Shown piece by piece: positions 33,601-41,976 of a stretch of 64,000 bases of DNA (its first letter is position 1; every line of letters starts with the position of its first letter). This DNA comes from JAXMHB01 sp046346965 (GTDB lineage Bacteria; Pseudomonadota; Gammaproteobacteria; Xanthomonadales; SZUA-5). The stretch is from positions 124,001-188,000 of the forward strand of contig JAXMHB010000002.1 in assembly GCA_046346965.1 (NCBI GenBank). The letters are read 5' to 3'. The notes under the pieces were generated by a model. It was given only the letters and a program-made list of their open reading frames with translations. It was not told the origin of the DNA and searched no databases. The translations under genes were made by a program, and so were the position numbers.

Positions 33601-34168
33601 AGCCGACCTCGGCCGCCAATTGCGCCGCCGCCAGCGTCAGCAGGTCCTCTTTGGGCCGGCCGCAGCGCGACAACTCGATGTAAAAAGCGTCCGCAAACAA
33701 GCGCATCCAGCGATGCAGCTGCAGCCGGGCGTGCTCGCGGCGGCCGGCCAGCAACAGCTGCCCGATCTCGCCCTCCATGCCGCCCGACAGCGCCACCAGG
33801 CCCTCGGTATGGCCGATCAGCCAGTCGCGCTGCAGCACCGGCCGATCCAGCGCGCGGCCCTCGGCGTAGGCGCGCGAGAGCAGAATGCAGAGGTTGCGAT
33901 AGCCGGCGCGATTGGCGCAGAGCAGCGTCAGCCGAAAGGGCGTGTCGGCTTCCTGCACCCAGATATCGGCACCCATGATCGGTTGAATGCCGGCGCCTTC
34001 GGCGGCTTTGACGAACTTCAGCAGCGCGAACACATTGCTGTCGTCGGTCAGCGCCAGCGCCGGCATGCCGCGCCGCGCACAGGCTTGTACCAACTCGTCA
34101 ATTCTGACGGTCGAGTCGGTCAGCGAGTACTCGCTGTGCAGGCGCAGATGGACGTAGCGGGCAGACAC
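30641..34168 (-). CDS. dnaE: DNA polymerase III alpha subunit
   Basis: 1175 residues, the normal length for DnaE. The catalytic subunit of the replicative polymerase. It has an N-terminal PHP domain (VHLRLHSEYSLTDSTVRIDELV, about 5-26) and polymerase palm residues in SMPDFDIDFCMERRDEVIRYV (the DxD pair, about residue 400). VGPGRGSGAGSLVAYALGITD lies just before, followed by a helix-hairpin-helix region and a C-terminal OB fold (ILTLAGMIGPVRKRGDNIAF). The start is taken as GTG at 34168 because the PHP domain begins at once; a further 64 codons upstream are open but unlike DnaE. Divergent from the TonB-dependent receptor. Confidence 0.97.
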   Translation of the reverse strand: MSARYVHLRLHSEYSLTDSTVRIDELVQACARRGMPALALTDDSNVFALLKFVKAAEGAGIQPIMGADIWVQEADTPFRLTLLCANRAGYRNLCILLSRAYAEGRALDRPVLQRDWLIGHTEGLVALSGGMEGEIGQLLLAGRREHARLQLHRWMRLFADAFYIELSRCGRPKEDLLTLAAAQLAAEVGCPALATNDVRFIDREDFEAHEARVAIAEGYTLGDPRRPRRYSPEQYLKTPEEMAALFADLPEALENTVDLAQRLNLSLKTGTYYLPEVPTREGESAGERLAREAREGLERRLAKLEAGLGLAMPRERYLERLEREAGVIAQMGFPGYFLIVADFIGWAKSNGIPVGPGRGSGAGSLVAYALGITDLDPMRYELLFERFLNPERVSMPDFDIDFCMERRDEVIRYVRQRYGADKVAQIITYGSMAAKACVRDCGRVLGLPFPAVDSIAKLIPARPLDLTLEDALGLSSKAAKEPERVSSELKARYENEEDEARPVLELALKLEGLARNAGKHAGGVVIAPTALTDFTALYVESKADAAVDLPVTQFDKDDVEAIGLVKFDFLGLRTLTIIQWAMQAINERRAREKQAPIDIDLLPLDDAPTYQLFARGDTVAVFQFESSGMQRLLKDAKPDRFEDLIALVSLYRPGPMELIPSFCARKHGREPIAYPDPRVEPILKETYGIMVYQEQVMQMAQIVGGYSLGGADLLRRAMGKKKPEEMVKHRGIFREGAAKDGVEESKADAIFDLMEKFAGYGFNKSHAAAYALVAYQTAWLKAHYPAEFTAATLSSDMDKTESVVDFLEDARQRGLAIRPPCVNHSVFQFRATDPRTIRYGLGAIKGVGGPASDAIVRERERGGPYRDLYDFCQRVDLSRLNRRVLEALIAAGALDALGPNRASLTAALPDALKAAEQRSRDGAAGQVDLFGVGSQAIAPPPPMPKLADQPLIERLKGEYATLGWYVSGHPVDALAPWLSEIVSCKLGDVPARIPQGRKGRGGEQILTLAGMIGPVRKRGDNIAFVQLQDASGKLESAFFTDAYAEFGGLIQAGEIIVVEGAASWDEFSGGPQLRVRRAWPLLDACLHHARGVHLRVHDGASDFHSDLKRVLSAYRGGSAPLTLRYGRGAASLELEFPEAWRLRPDPALPGLLLKIPGVKSAELVFQKRFSESAAA

Positions 34169-34368
34169 CAGAAGTGAGGGTCGAGCGCAGGCGGAGCGGC
34201 ATTCTAGTGCTACGCCCGGTCGTTTCGGCGGCCAGGTCTTGCCGGCCGGCGACGCACGAAGGTCTGTCCACATCCACCGGCAGAATGAGCGCGGCTCCGC
34301 AATGCGCCCGATTTCACGAAAAATCAACGGGCATACGCTGCGCGCCCCGACCCGCCCCATCGCAGCCC

Positions 34369-36465
34369 ATGAGCATCCGACCGATCAATCTGTTGACCTG
34401 TGCCGTTCTGGCCGCACTGTCCGCCCCGGCGGTACAGGCAGCCAGTGGCGACACCCGCATTCCCGCCATCGAGGTGACCAGCAGCAAGATCGCCCAGCCG
34501 GTCGAGCGCGGCAGCTCTCGCGTCACCGTGATCACCGGCGAGGATCTGCGCCGCCGCGGCGCCAACGATTTGCGCAGCGCGCTGGCGCGTGTGGCCGGGG
34601 TGGAGATTTCCGAGGGTGGCGATGGCGGTCCGGCGTCCACGGTGCCGGCCTTCTGGGGCCTGCGCGAGTTCGATGCCTTCCTGCTGGTGGTCGACGGTGT
34701 GCCCTGGGGCGGCGCCTTCACGCCGGCGCTGGCCAGCCTGAACCTGGCCAACGTCGAGCGCATCGAGGTGGTGCGCGGCGGCGCGCCAGTGAGCTACGGC
34801 GCCACCGCCTTCGTCGGCGTCATTCACGTCATTCACTACGCCGCGGGCGAGGGTCCGGGCCAGTTCACGATCGGCGCCGGCAGTCGCGGCAGCTTCCGCG
34901 GCGCGCTGGCGCTGCCGCTGGCGCCGCTCGGCGAGGTGCAGCAGTCGCTGCTGATCGATTCCGAGCAGGTCGACTGGTCGGCCGATCGCGCCGGCTTTGA
35001 TCGCGCCCATGCGCTGTATCGGCTGAGCACGCCGCTCGGCGCCGGCGAGTTCGGCGCCGATCTGGACCTGTCCTTCCTGCGCCAGGATCCATCCAGCCCG
35101 GTACCGCGCGCCGGCGCGGTGTTGTCGCCGCTGGTGCCGCTCGACAGCAATCACAACCCGTCCGACGCCAAAATGGACGAGGACCGCGTGCATCTGGCCT
35201 TGCGCTACAGCCAGCCCACCGCCTGGGGTGATTTCTCGGCCACCGCAGCTTTCTCGCATACCACCCAGGATCTGGTGCGCGGTTTCTTGGGCGAGAACTT
35301 CTCGGCGCCCAGCGGCAACAACGCCCTCGGCTATCGCCAGGACCGCAGCACCGACGACTACTACCTGGACGCGCACTGGAACTACGCGCTGAGCGAGCAG
35401 AGCACGCTGGTGTTTGGTGCCGATCTGCTCGGCGGCCAGGGCGATCAGGAGAGCGAGAACTTCAGCTATCGCGTGCCGCTGTCCGGCATCGGTGCGCCGT
35501 CCTCCGGCTCGCGCCCGATCAGCGAAATCACCGAGACCGACGATGAGCGCAGCTTCCTCGGCCTGTACGCCGATTGGCAGTACCGACCGACCGAGGACTT
35601 CACGCTCGATGCCGGCCTGCGCTACAACCACACCAACGAGGACCGCGACACCGGCGCGCGCGTGCCCGGTGGCGCCGAGGTGGAGGGCGGTAGCGACAGC
35701 CGCAGCATCAACCGCCTGAGCGGCGCCTTGGGCGCCAGCTACCGCCTGTGGAACGACGGCAGCGATGCGCTGACCGCCTATGCCAACTACAAGAACACTT
35801 TCAAGCCGGCGGTGATCGATTTTGGTCCCGAGGCCGAGGCCGAGATTCTGGAGCCCGAGTACGCCACCAGCGGCGAAGTCGGCCTGCGCGGCAGCCTCGC
35901 CGACCAGCGCCTCAGCTGGGATCTGTCGGGCTTCTATCTCGATTTCCGCAATCTGGTGGTGCCGGCTTCGGTGAACGGTCAGCCGGGTCTGGACAACATC
36001 GGCGCCATGCACCTGCGCGGCGCCGAACTGGAAGCAGATTTTGCGATCACGCCCGAGTTCAAGCTGCTCGGTCGCTACGCCTATCACGACACCCGCTTCG
36101 GCGACACCGTGCGCCTGTTTGGCAGCGCCACGCGTCAGCTGCTGGGCAACCGCCACGAGCTGTCCCCGCAGCATCTGTCCGCGCTCGGCCTCGATTGGAC
36201 GCCGGTCGAGGGCTTGGACCTCAGCGTCACTGGCAGCTACGTCGGTGACCGTTGGTTGAATGCCCGCAACACCGCCCGCGTGGGTTCCTACGCCACCTGG
36301 GACGCCGGCATCGGTTACACCACCGGCCCGTGGACCTTCCGTTTCGATGGCAGCAACCTCAGCAACCGCCGCGATCCGATCTCCGAAAGCGAACTCGGCG
36401 ACGCCAGCTACTACCTGAACCCCGAACGCACCTACTGGGGCCATGTGAGCTATCGCTTCCGCTGA
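34369..36465 (+). CDS. TonB-dependent outer-membrane receptor, substrate unknown
   Basis: 698 residues. Signal peptide (about 1-24, ending VQAAS). A plug domain (about 30-150) contains VITGEDLRRRGANDLRSALARVAGVEI and NVERIEVVRGGAPVSYGATAFVGVI. A beta-barrel ends in YWGHVSYRFR with the terminal aromatic residue used for outer-membrane insertion. It is of the general CirA/BtuB-like type, without siderophore-specific features I can name. No cobalamin riboswitch is seen in the 200 bases upstream and no transport partner lies adjacent. A 30-bp repeat block and a hairpin follow the stop. Confidence 0.88.
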   Translation: MSIRPINLLTCAVLAALSAPAVQAASGDTRIPAIEVTSSKIAQPVERGSSRVTVITGEDLRRRGANDLRSALARVAGVEISEGGDGGPASTVPAFWGLREFDAFLLVVDGVPWGGAFTPALASLNLANVERIEVVRGGAPVSYGATAFVGVIHVIHYAAGEGPGQFTIGAGSRGSFRGALALPLAPLGEVQQSLLIDSEQVDWSADRAGFDRAHALYRLSTPLGAGEFGADLDLSFLRQDPSSPVPRAGAVLSPLVPLDSNHNPSDAKMDEDRVHLALRYSQPTAWGDFSATAAFSHTTQDLVRGFLGENFSAPSGNNALGYRQDRSTDDYYLDAHWNYALSEQSTLVFGADLLGGQGDQESENFSYRVPLSGIGAPSSGSRPISEITETDDERSFLGLYADWQYRPTEDFTLDAGLRYNHTNEDRDTGARVPGGAEVEGGSDSRSINRLSGALGASYRLWNDGSDALTAYANYKNTFKPAVIDFGPEAEAEILEPEYATSGEVGLRGSLADQRLSWDLSGFYLDFRNLVVPASVNGQPGLDNIGAMHLRGAELEADFAITPEFKLLGRYAYHDTRFGDTVRLFGSATRQLLGNRHELSPQHLSALGLDWTPVEGLDLSVTGSYVGDRWLNARNTARVGSYATWDAGIGYTTGPWTFRFDGSNLSNRRDPISESELGDASYYLNPERTYWGHVSYRFR

Positions 36466-36473
36466 AGCCAAAA

Positions 36474-36540
36474 GGCACGAGGGCACGCTTAAGCAAAGCG
36501 GAGGGCACGAGGGCACGCTCAAGCAAAGCAGAGGGCACGA
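36474..36540 (+). repeat. 30-bp tandem repeat (same family as at 23678)
   Basis: GGCACGA begins at 36474, 36504 and 36534, exactly 30 bases apart, with the unit GGCACGAGGGCACGCTTAAG-CAAAGCGGAG. The first two units differ at only a few bases. It lies directly after the TonB-dependent receptor stop and runs into a hairpin. The unit also occurs near 23689-23749, so it is a dispersed intergenic repeat family. Confidence 0.8.
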
Positions 36541-36610
36541 GGGGAGAGCTGGGGCGCTTGCGCGGCACCGCCGCGCGCCGCAGCGAGCGCCGCAGCTCTC
36601 CCCTCGTGCC
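36534..36610. terminator. Long hairpin between convergent genes
   Basis: The last repeat unit, GGCACGAGGGGAGAGCT at 36534-36550, has a perfect 17-base inverse at 36594-36610. The GC-rich interior is partly self-complementary. The foot of the stem is one base from the stop of the leftward UPF0149 gene, and the other side follows the receptor gene. No T tract, but the position suggests bidirectional 3'-end formation or transcript protection. Confidence 0.55.
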
Positions 36611-36611
36611 G

Positions 36612-37232
36612 TCAATGCAAGGTCGTGCCCGACGGCGGTCCCGCAGCGGGCGCATGGTCTTGCCAGTATTGGCGCAGGTCGATCAGCACGCCGGAGAGCT
36701 GTTGCAGCATCGCCTCGCGTTCGCTCTCGGACAGCGCCGACAGTTCCGGGTCGCGGATTTCGGCGAACACGCCGTCGTCGACGCCCAGCGCGACGATCGG
36801 CGCCATCATGTCCAGCAGCTCCGGGTCTTCCTGCATCTGCTGCTCCCAGACCTCGGCCGACAGATCGACGCCCAGGCTGAAGCCCTCGCACCAACCGCTG
36901 GAATCGACGATCTGCTGGCCGTCTTCGAGCTGACGTTCGGCGAAGATCGGGTCATAACTGTGCAGGTTCAAACCGCGTTCGATGCCGGCCTTGAGGCGCA
37001 GCAGCAGATCGAGCAGGCGCTGCAGATCGCGGCTGGGCATGCCGAGCGGCTCGCCGCCCAGGATCACCGGCAGCCAGTCTTCCGGTCCGACCGCTTCCGG
37101 GCCGATGACGATGGCGGTCAGCAGGCCGTCGGCCCCATCCAGGCGCAAGCCTTCGTCGGAGCCGAGGTCCGCCAGCAGCCGATCGATCTCCTCGTACTCC
37201 TGCTCATCGAGCAGCTCGGTCGCGTCTGTCAC
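36612..37232 (-). CDS. UPF0149/YecA-family protein
   Basis: 206 residues. Acidic, helical cytoplasmic protein of the UPF0149 (YgfB/YecA) family: LLADLGSDEGLRLDGADGLLTAIVIGPEAVGP at the N-terminus, then SSGWCEGFSLGVDL (about residues 115-128). It lacks the C-terminal SEC-C zinc motif of full YecA. The GTG start at 37232 overlaps the xthA stop as GTGA; a 15-codon upstream extension was rejected. Function unknown. Last gene of the xthA pair. Confidence 0.85.
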   Translation of the reverse strand: MTDATELLDEQEYEEIDRLLADLGSDEGLRLDGADGLLTAIVIGPEAVGPEDWLPVILGGEPLGMPSRDLQRLLDLLLRLKAGIERGLNLHSYDPIFAERQLEDGQQIVDSSGWCEGFSLGVDLSAEVWEQQMQEDPELLDMMAPIVALGVDDGVFAEIRDPELSALSESEREAMLQQLSGVLIDLRQYWQDHAPAAGPPSGTTLH

Positions 37233-37993
37233 TGCAGCTCCACCCAGACCGGCGCATGGTCGCTGGGACGATCCCAACTGCGCGGCTCACGGTCAATGCC
37301 CGCGGCGCGCAGCGCCGGGACCAAGGCCTCGGCGAGCAGCACCAGGTCGATGCGCAGGCCCAGATTGCGGCGGAAGCCGCCCTGTCGATAGTCCCACCAG
37401 GAATACTGCCCGCCGGCCGATTCCAGCAGTCGGTAGCTGTCCTTCAGGCCGAGCGCCAGCAGCTCGGCCAGCGCCGCGCGTTCGGCGCTGGAGCACAGGA
37501 TCTGCTCGTGCCAGGCGGCGGGGTCGTGCACATCGCGATCATCGGGGGCGATGTTGAAGTCGCCGAGAACCACCAGCCGCGGGTGGCGGCTCAGCTCGTC
37601 GGCCAGCCAGCGCCGCAGCGCCGCCAGCCAGTTCAGCTTGTAATGAAACTTCTCGCTGCCGACTTCCTGGCCGTTGACCACGTACAGGTCAATGACGCGC
37701 AGATCGCCGATGGTGGCGGCCAGCACGCGCCGCTGCGGGTCCTCGAAGCCGGGGATGTCGCGCAGCACCTCGGTGGCCGGCGTGCGGCTGAGCAGCGCCA
37801 CACCGTTGTAAGTCTTCTGCCCGCTGACCTGGGCCTGGTAGCCGAGTTCTGCGAGTTCCGCGTGCGGGAAGTCGGCGTCGACCAGCTTGATTTCTTGCAG
37901 TGCCACCACATCCGGCTGCGCGCTGCGCAACCAGTCGAGCAGATGCGGCAGTCGCACCTTCAGCGAGTTGACGTTCCAGGAGGCGATTTTCAC
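37229..37993 (-). CDS. xthA: Exodeoxyribonuclease III / AP endonuclease
   Basis: 254 residues. Exonuclease and AP endonuclease of base-excision repair. Motifs of the EEP fold: MKIASWNVNSLKVRLPHLLDWL, VVALQEIKLVD (metal-binding Glu, about residue 34), LVVLGDFNIAPDDRDVHDP (Asp/Asn), LRIDLVLLAEALVPAL and the catalytic His in PSDHAPVWVEL near the end. The length is typical. It overlaps the UPF0149 gene by four bases. Confidence 0.95.
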   Translation of the reverse strand: MKIASWNVNSLKVRLPHLLDWLRSAQPDVVALQEIKLVDADFPHAELAELGYQAQVSGQKTYNGVALLSRTPATEVLRDIPGFEDPQRRVLAATIGDLRVIDLYVVNGQEVGSEKFHYKLNWLAALRRWLADELSRHPRLVVLGDFNIAPDDRDVHDPAAWHEQILCSSAERAALAELLALGLKDSYRLLESAGGQYSWWDYRQGGFRRNLGLRIDLVLLAEALVPALRAAGIDREPRSWDRPSDHAPVWVELQ

Positions 37994-38058
37994 GGGCAGG
38001 GGCGTCGCAGCGGCGGCGCCCCATTATTCACCGAGAGCGCCGCCCGATGCGCGACCAG

Positions 38059-38084
38059 GCCCGGGCGGCGTTGGCCGCCCGGGC
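38059..38084 (-). terminator. Hairpin beyond the metalloprotease gene
   Basis: GCCCGGGCGGC-GTTG-GCCGCCCGGGC is an 11-bp perfect stem with a 4-base loop. It lies eight bases after the stop of the leftward gene at 38093. No T tract follows, so termination efficiency is uncertain. Confidence 0.5.
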
Positions 38085-38092
38085 AGTGGGGC

Positions 38093-40759
38093 TCAGGGCT
38101 GGGCGCTGGGGCAGCCGGCGCCGAGCGGGGTGGTGATGCGTTCCAGCGTCAGCGTTTGCGTCGCCGCGGCAATCGCTGGCAGCTGGATGGTGTAGCGTCC
38201 ACTGCTGCAGCTCAGCGTCAGCGTGGCGGCGCCGGCGACGTCGTTGACGATGCTGCTGTTGCGGTAGCCACGACCGAACAGGCCGCCACGCGCGCGGAAC
38301 GGGGCGGCGGCGAAGCTGATGCTGCCGTCGGCGGCGATGCTGCCCTGCATCAGCGCCCAGGCCGGGCGCCGGAACTGATCGAAGGTGAACATGATCGCCA
38401 GCAGCTCGTTGTTGGTGGTCGTCTCCTGGACGATCAGCCCCTGGCCGCGCAAGGAGGGCTGGTACCAGCTGCCGCTCAGGCCGCGCGTGCCGGCGCCGGT
38501 GCGCAGCTGCGTCAGGCGTTCCAGCTCGAACTCGCCGGTGCGGCCGTCGACGCGGTAGTGCACGCTGCCCTGGTGGTCGCCAGCGAACAGGAACTCGATC
38601 TCGCCCACGGTCGTCAGCACCAGCTGGGTCGGGTTCATCGCGCTGCCGAATCCGCCGCCGCTGACGCGGGTCAGGTTGGCGCGCAGCACCTTGCCGTCGA
38701 CCACGCCATCGGCCAGCAGCCAGTGCTGCGGGGCGTTGCCGACGGTGCTGTTCCAGGAGGCCGGGTCGTACGTGAACCAGTAGGCCAGGAAGCGGTTGTT
38801 CGGCAGCATTTCGATGAAGAAACCCTCGCCATTGTGGCGCGGCGAGTACCAGGCGCCGGAGTGGCGGCCGTCGGGCGTGACCGGATTCAGGTGCGCGCTG
38901 CTCGGGAACCAGATCGGGTTCGAGGGTTCCTCGATCGGCAAGCCATTGCGCCACAGCTGCGCGCGCAGCTGCACCGGGCGCCGATCGTTGAAGGCCGCCG
39001 CAGTCAGCGCTGGAGCCTGCAGCGAGGCGCCATCGCTGGCGGGCCCGCGGGCGCGCTCGCCCTGGCCGGTCTGGTACCAGCGCAACTCGGCGCCGGCCAG
39101 GCCGCCTTGCACATTGGCGGGATCGATCACGGCGTCGATGCTGCCATCGGTGGCGCGAATCAGCTTGACTGCGGCCGGGCGCGGCCAGGCGTTGCCGGGT
39201 GGCACGGTGATTTCCAGCGTGTAGCTGCCGGACAGGGTGTTGTTGCTGCCGCGATCGACCCAGAAGCCGCGCCAGGTCTCGAAGGTGTGCGTGGTCGTCC
39301 CGCAGCCACCCGAGACCGCGGAGGCCAGCGGGCCCCAGCCCACGAAACTGGTCGAGATGCCGCCCACAAACACCGGGCTGCCGGTGGCGCAGACGCGTAG
39401 CGTGACCGGCCCGATGGTCGAGGCCAGCCGGACGTGGTCCACATCCAGCGCCGAGCCGGCCGGGCGCTCGGCAAAGCTGCCGGAGATCAGGATCGGCGCG
39501 GCGCCGACCGGCGTGGCAACCCCGGAGTTGTCGCCGAAATCGCCGCCAGCGACGGAGGACTCGGCCACCGCAGTCTCATCGATCTGGCCATCGCAATCGT
39601 TGTCGCGGCCATCGGCCAGTTCCGACGCGCCCGGATTGACCGCCGCGTTGCTGTCGTCGCAGTCGTCGAAGCGCTTGGCGCCATCGTTGTCGCTGTCCAG
39701 ACAGCCCGGGAACAAGGTGTTGTACTGCGCTGCGCTGGCAAGGCCGGCACCCTGGTACCAGCGGAAGCGGGTGGCGATGCAGCGGGTGTCGGTGCGGGTA
39801 GCCTCGGCCAGCATGGCCAGCATGAAGTCGCTGCGCGCCTCCGCGCCGGTGAACGAGGCACCGGCGGTCTGTGCCGCCAGCGCGCGGCGCATCCAGTCGG
39901 CCATCTGCGCACCCGTGATGTGCTTGGCGAGCTCGACCATCAGGCTGCCGGTCAGATAGTAGGCATTGGCGCTGACGCACTCGTTCGGGCGCGGCGCGGT
40001 GGCGGCGCACAGCTGCCAGGTGATCGCCGGGTTGCGGTTGTCGCGATAGTCCTTCCAGCCGCCGGTCAGCAGGCTGGCCTCGAAGGCTTCCCAGGTGGTT
40101 CGACCGACTTCGTCCATATGCGCCTGACGGCGTGCAAACCAGGTCTGCAGGATCGTGGTCCACTCGTGCGCCGAGTCCGGGCCGTAATCCCACTGTCCGA
40201 CCGGGTCGAAGTTGTGGGCCAGTTCGTGCACCCACACATTGCTCAGGATGTCATCGTCCAGCGCGCGCTCGCCGAGCACCGCGTTGCTGTACTCGGACGA
40301 ATCGCCCGGCACGAAGGCCAGCCCGTAAAAGTTGCTGGGCTCGTTCGGCAGGACGGCGAAGACCTGTTTGCCCAGCGGATCGGCGAACTTGGTGGGCTCC
40401 CAGCCGAGCAGATCGCGGTAGGCCATGTACAACAGGTCCAGGCGATCCACCAGCACGCGCAGGCGGTCTTCGGTGACCTCGGCCTCGCGCGGATGCGTCA
40501 CCGGGATCAACAGCGTGATGTAGCGGCCGTCATAGCGCTTGGCGGCAAAGGTCTGTGTGGGCCCCGAAAAGGTCGTGTAGGTCACCTGGTCGCCCCAGCA
40601 GGCCGTGCATTGCGCCCCCGGGAAGGTGATTCGGAACGCGGTGGTGGCTTTGTCGGGCACCACCGTGTCGTGCTGATGTTCCAGATTGTGCGGCCCCGGC
40701 GTGAACGCCTGGGCCATCCCCGCGACCAACCCTGCCAGCAAGGCAAACCATCTGTACAT
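38093..40759 (-). CDS. Large secreted putative metalloprotease with MopE-type motif and duplicated C-terminal domain
   Basis: 888 residues. Signal peptide (about 1-20, GMAQAF). The N-terminal part has a zinc-protease-like motif VWVHELAHNFDPVGQWDYG (HELAH, about residue 175). A MopE-type metal-binding motif follows at about 365-395: DCDDSNAAVNPGASELADG, then RDNDCDGQIDE. A beta-rich middle region resembles pre-peptidase/proprotein domains. The C-terminus holds two copies of a roughly 100-residue domain, beginning SGAWYSPRHNGEGFFIEM and SGSWYQPSLRGQGLIVQE, each with an FTYD or FTFD core. The RBS is GGGGGTG before the ATG at 40759; a 64-codon extension was rejected. Protease activity is inferred from one motif. 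Confidence 0.75.
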   Translation of the reverse strand: MYRWFALLAGLVAGMAQAFTPGPHNLEHQHDTVVPDKATTAFRITFPGAQCTACWGDQVTYTTFSGPTQTFAAKRYDGRYITLLIPVTHPREAEVTEDRLRVLVDRLDLLYMAYRDLLGWEPTKFADPLGKQVFAVLPNEPSNFYGLAFVPGDSSEYSNAVLGERALDDDILSNVWVHELAHNFDPVGQWDYGPDSAHEWTTILQTWFARRQAHMDEVGRTTWEAFEASLLTGGWKDYRDNRNPAITWQLCAATAPRPNECVSANAYYLTGSLMVELAKHITGAQMADWMRRALAAQTAGASFTGAEARSDFMLAMLAEATRTDTRCIATRFRWYQGAGLASAAQYNTLFPGCLDSDNDGAKRFDDCDDSNAAVNPGASELADGRDNDCDGQIDETAVAESSVAGGDFGDNSGVATPVGAAPILISGSFAERPAGSALDVDHVRLASTIGPVTLRVCATGSPVFVGGISTSFVGWGPLASAVSGGCGTTTHTFETWRGFWVDRGSNNTLSGSYTLEITVPPGNAWPRPAAVKLIRATDGSIDAVIDPANVQGGLAGAELRWYQTGQGERARGPASDGASLQAPALTAAAFNDRRPVQLRAQLWRNGLPIEEPSNPIWFPSSAHLNPVTPDGRHSGAWYSPRHNGEGFFIEMLPNNRFLAYWFTYDPASWNSTVGNAPQHWLLADGVVDGKVLRANLTRVSGGGFGSAMNPTQLVLTTVGEIEFLFAGDHQGSVHYRVDGRTGEFELERLTQLRTGAGTRGLSGSWYQPSLRGQGLIVQETTTNNELLAIMFTFDQFRRPAWALMQGSIAADGSISFAAAPFRARGGLFGRGYRNSSIVNDVAGAATLTLSCSSGRYTIQLPAIAAATQTLTLERITTPLGAGCPSAQP

Positions 40760-40983
40760 GATGACACCCCCGTATTGGACGGCCCCGCGCCGTCCTCTGC
40801 TGCCAGGAGTGAGCAGCGGCAAAACTGTCTCACTCCGCTCCAAGCCAAAGTAATGCAACAGGATGTGAAGGCGCAACGGCTTCCACGGCACGCGCCATCC
40901 CACCGCATCGTGGACGCGCGCCCGACGCGCGCCGGCCTGGGCTGCTAGCATCCCGCGCGGACTGACGGCGGTATGGATCTGCG

Positions 40984-41976
40984 ATGCGCGGGAATTGGTG
41001 GATGGCGGCGGCGATGCTGGCGCTGGCGGGTACGGCGGTGGCAGCAGAAAAGCACCCCGGAATGACGGCGGTGGCGGCGGAAGTGGCCGCAGGCGATGCC
41101 GCCCGCGAGGCCGCGGCGCTGGCCTTGCTTGAGGCCGCCGAGTACCAGCCGGCGATCATCGAGGCGATCAGCAAACCGGCCGAGGCCAAGCCCTGGTTCG
41201 TTTACCGGCCGATCTTTCTCACCGAGGCGCGCATCGACGCTGGTGCCAAGTTCTTCGAGGAGCACCGCGACTTGCTGGCGCAGGTGCAGGCGCAGTCGCA
41301 GGTGCCGGCCGAGTACGTGGTCGCCATCATCGGCGTGGAAACCTTCTACGGCCGCATCACCGGCAAGTGGAAAGTGCTCGATGCACTGACCACGCTGGGC
41401 TTGTACTACCCGCCACGCGCGCCCTATTTCCGCGGTGAGTTGATTCGCTTCCTCAATCTGCCCAGCGAGCGCGGCATCGAGCTCGATCTGGCCAATGTGC
41501 AGGGCTCCTACGCGGGCGCGATGGGTCTGGGGCAGTTCATGCCCACGAGCTTCGTCAAATGGGCGGTCGATCAGAATGCCGACGGCAAGATCGATCTCTG
41601 GACCAGCATCGACGACGCCACCGCCAGCGTCGCCAACTATTTGCACGATCACGGCTGGGTGATGGGCGAGCCGGTGACAGTGCCGCTGACACCCGGCCCC
41701 GGTGCGCGGCGCTTGCGCGATACCGGCCTCGATCCGATCTATCCGCTCAGCCAGTTGGTCGAATGGGGCTACCAGCCCAACCCCGGCTCCACCATTGCGC
41801 CGGATCAGCCGAGCAATCTGGTGGCGCTGGAGGTGGCGGATGGCGAGTACGCCTACCATGCGATCTTCGGCAATTTCCGCGTGATCACCCGCTACAACCG
41901 CTCGCCCATGTACGCGATGGCGGTGCATGAACTGGCGCAGGCGATCCGCGCGCGCACCGGCGGCATTGATCCATGA
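40984..41976 (+). CDS. mltB: Lytic murein transglycosylase B
   Basis: 330 residues. Cleaves peptidoglycan glycan strands with anhydromuropeptide formation. Signal peptide (about 1-22, TAVAAE). Catalytic Glu in VVAIIGVETFYGRITGKWKV (about residue 120), then LTTLGLYYPPRAPYFRGELIRFL and GSYAGAMGLGQFMPTSF, all typical of family 3 lytic transglycosylases. There is no lipobox, so it is a soluble periplasmic form. The stop overlaps the rlpA start (ATGA). Confidence 0.94.
   Translation: MRGNWWMAAAMLALAGTAVAAEKHPGMTAVAAEVAAGDAAREAAALALLEAAEYQPAIIEAISKPAEAKPWFVYRPIFLTEARIDAGAKFFEEHRDLLAQVQAQSQVPAEYVVAIIGVETFYGRITGKWKVLDALTTLGLYYPPRAPYFRGELIRFLNLPSERGIELDLANVQGSYAGAMGLGQFMPTSFVKWAVDQNADGKIDLWTSIDDATASVANYLHDHGWVMGEPVTVPLTPGPGARRLRDTGLDPIYPLSQLVEWGYQPNPGSTIAPDQPSNLVALEVADGEYAYHAIFGNFRVITRYNRSPMYAMAVHELAQAIRARTGGIDP

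Noticed and set aside
34169..34368. Possible cobalamin riboswitch upstream of the TonB-dependent receptor
   Set aside because: No B12-box-like sequence could be recognised, and the region also holds the dnaE start on the other strand.
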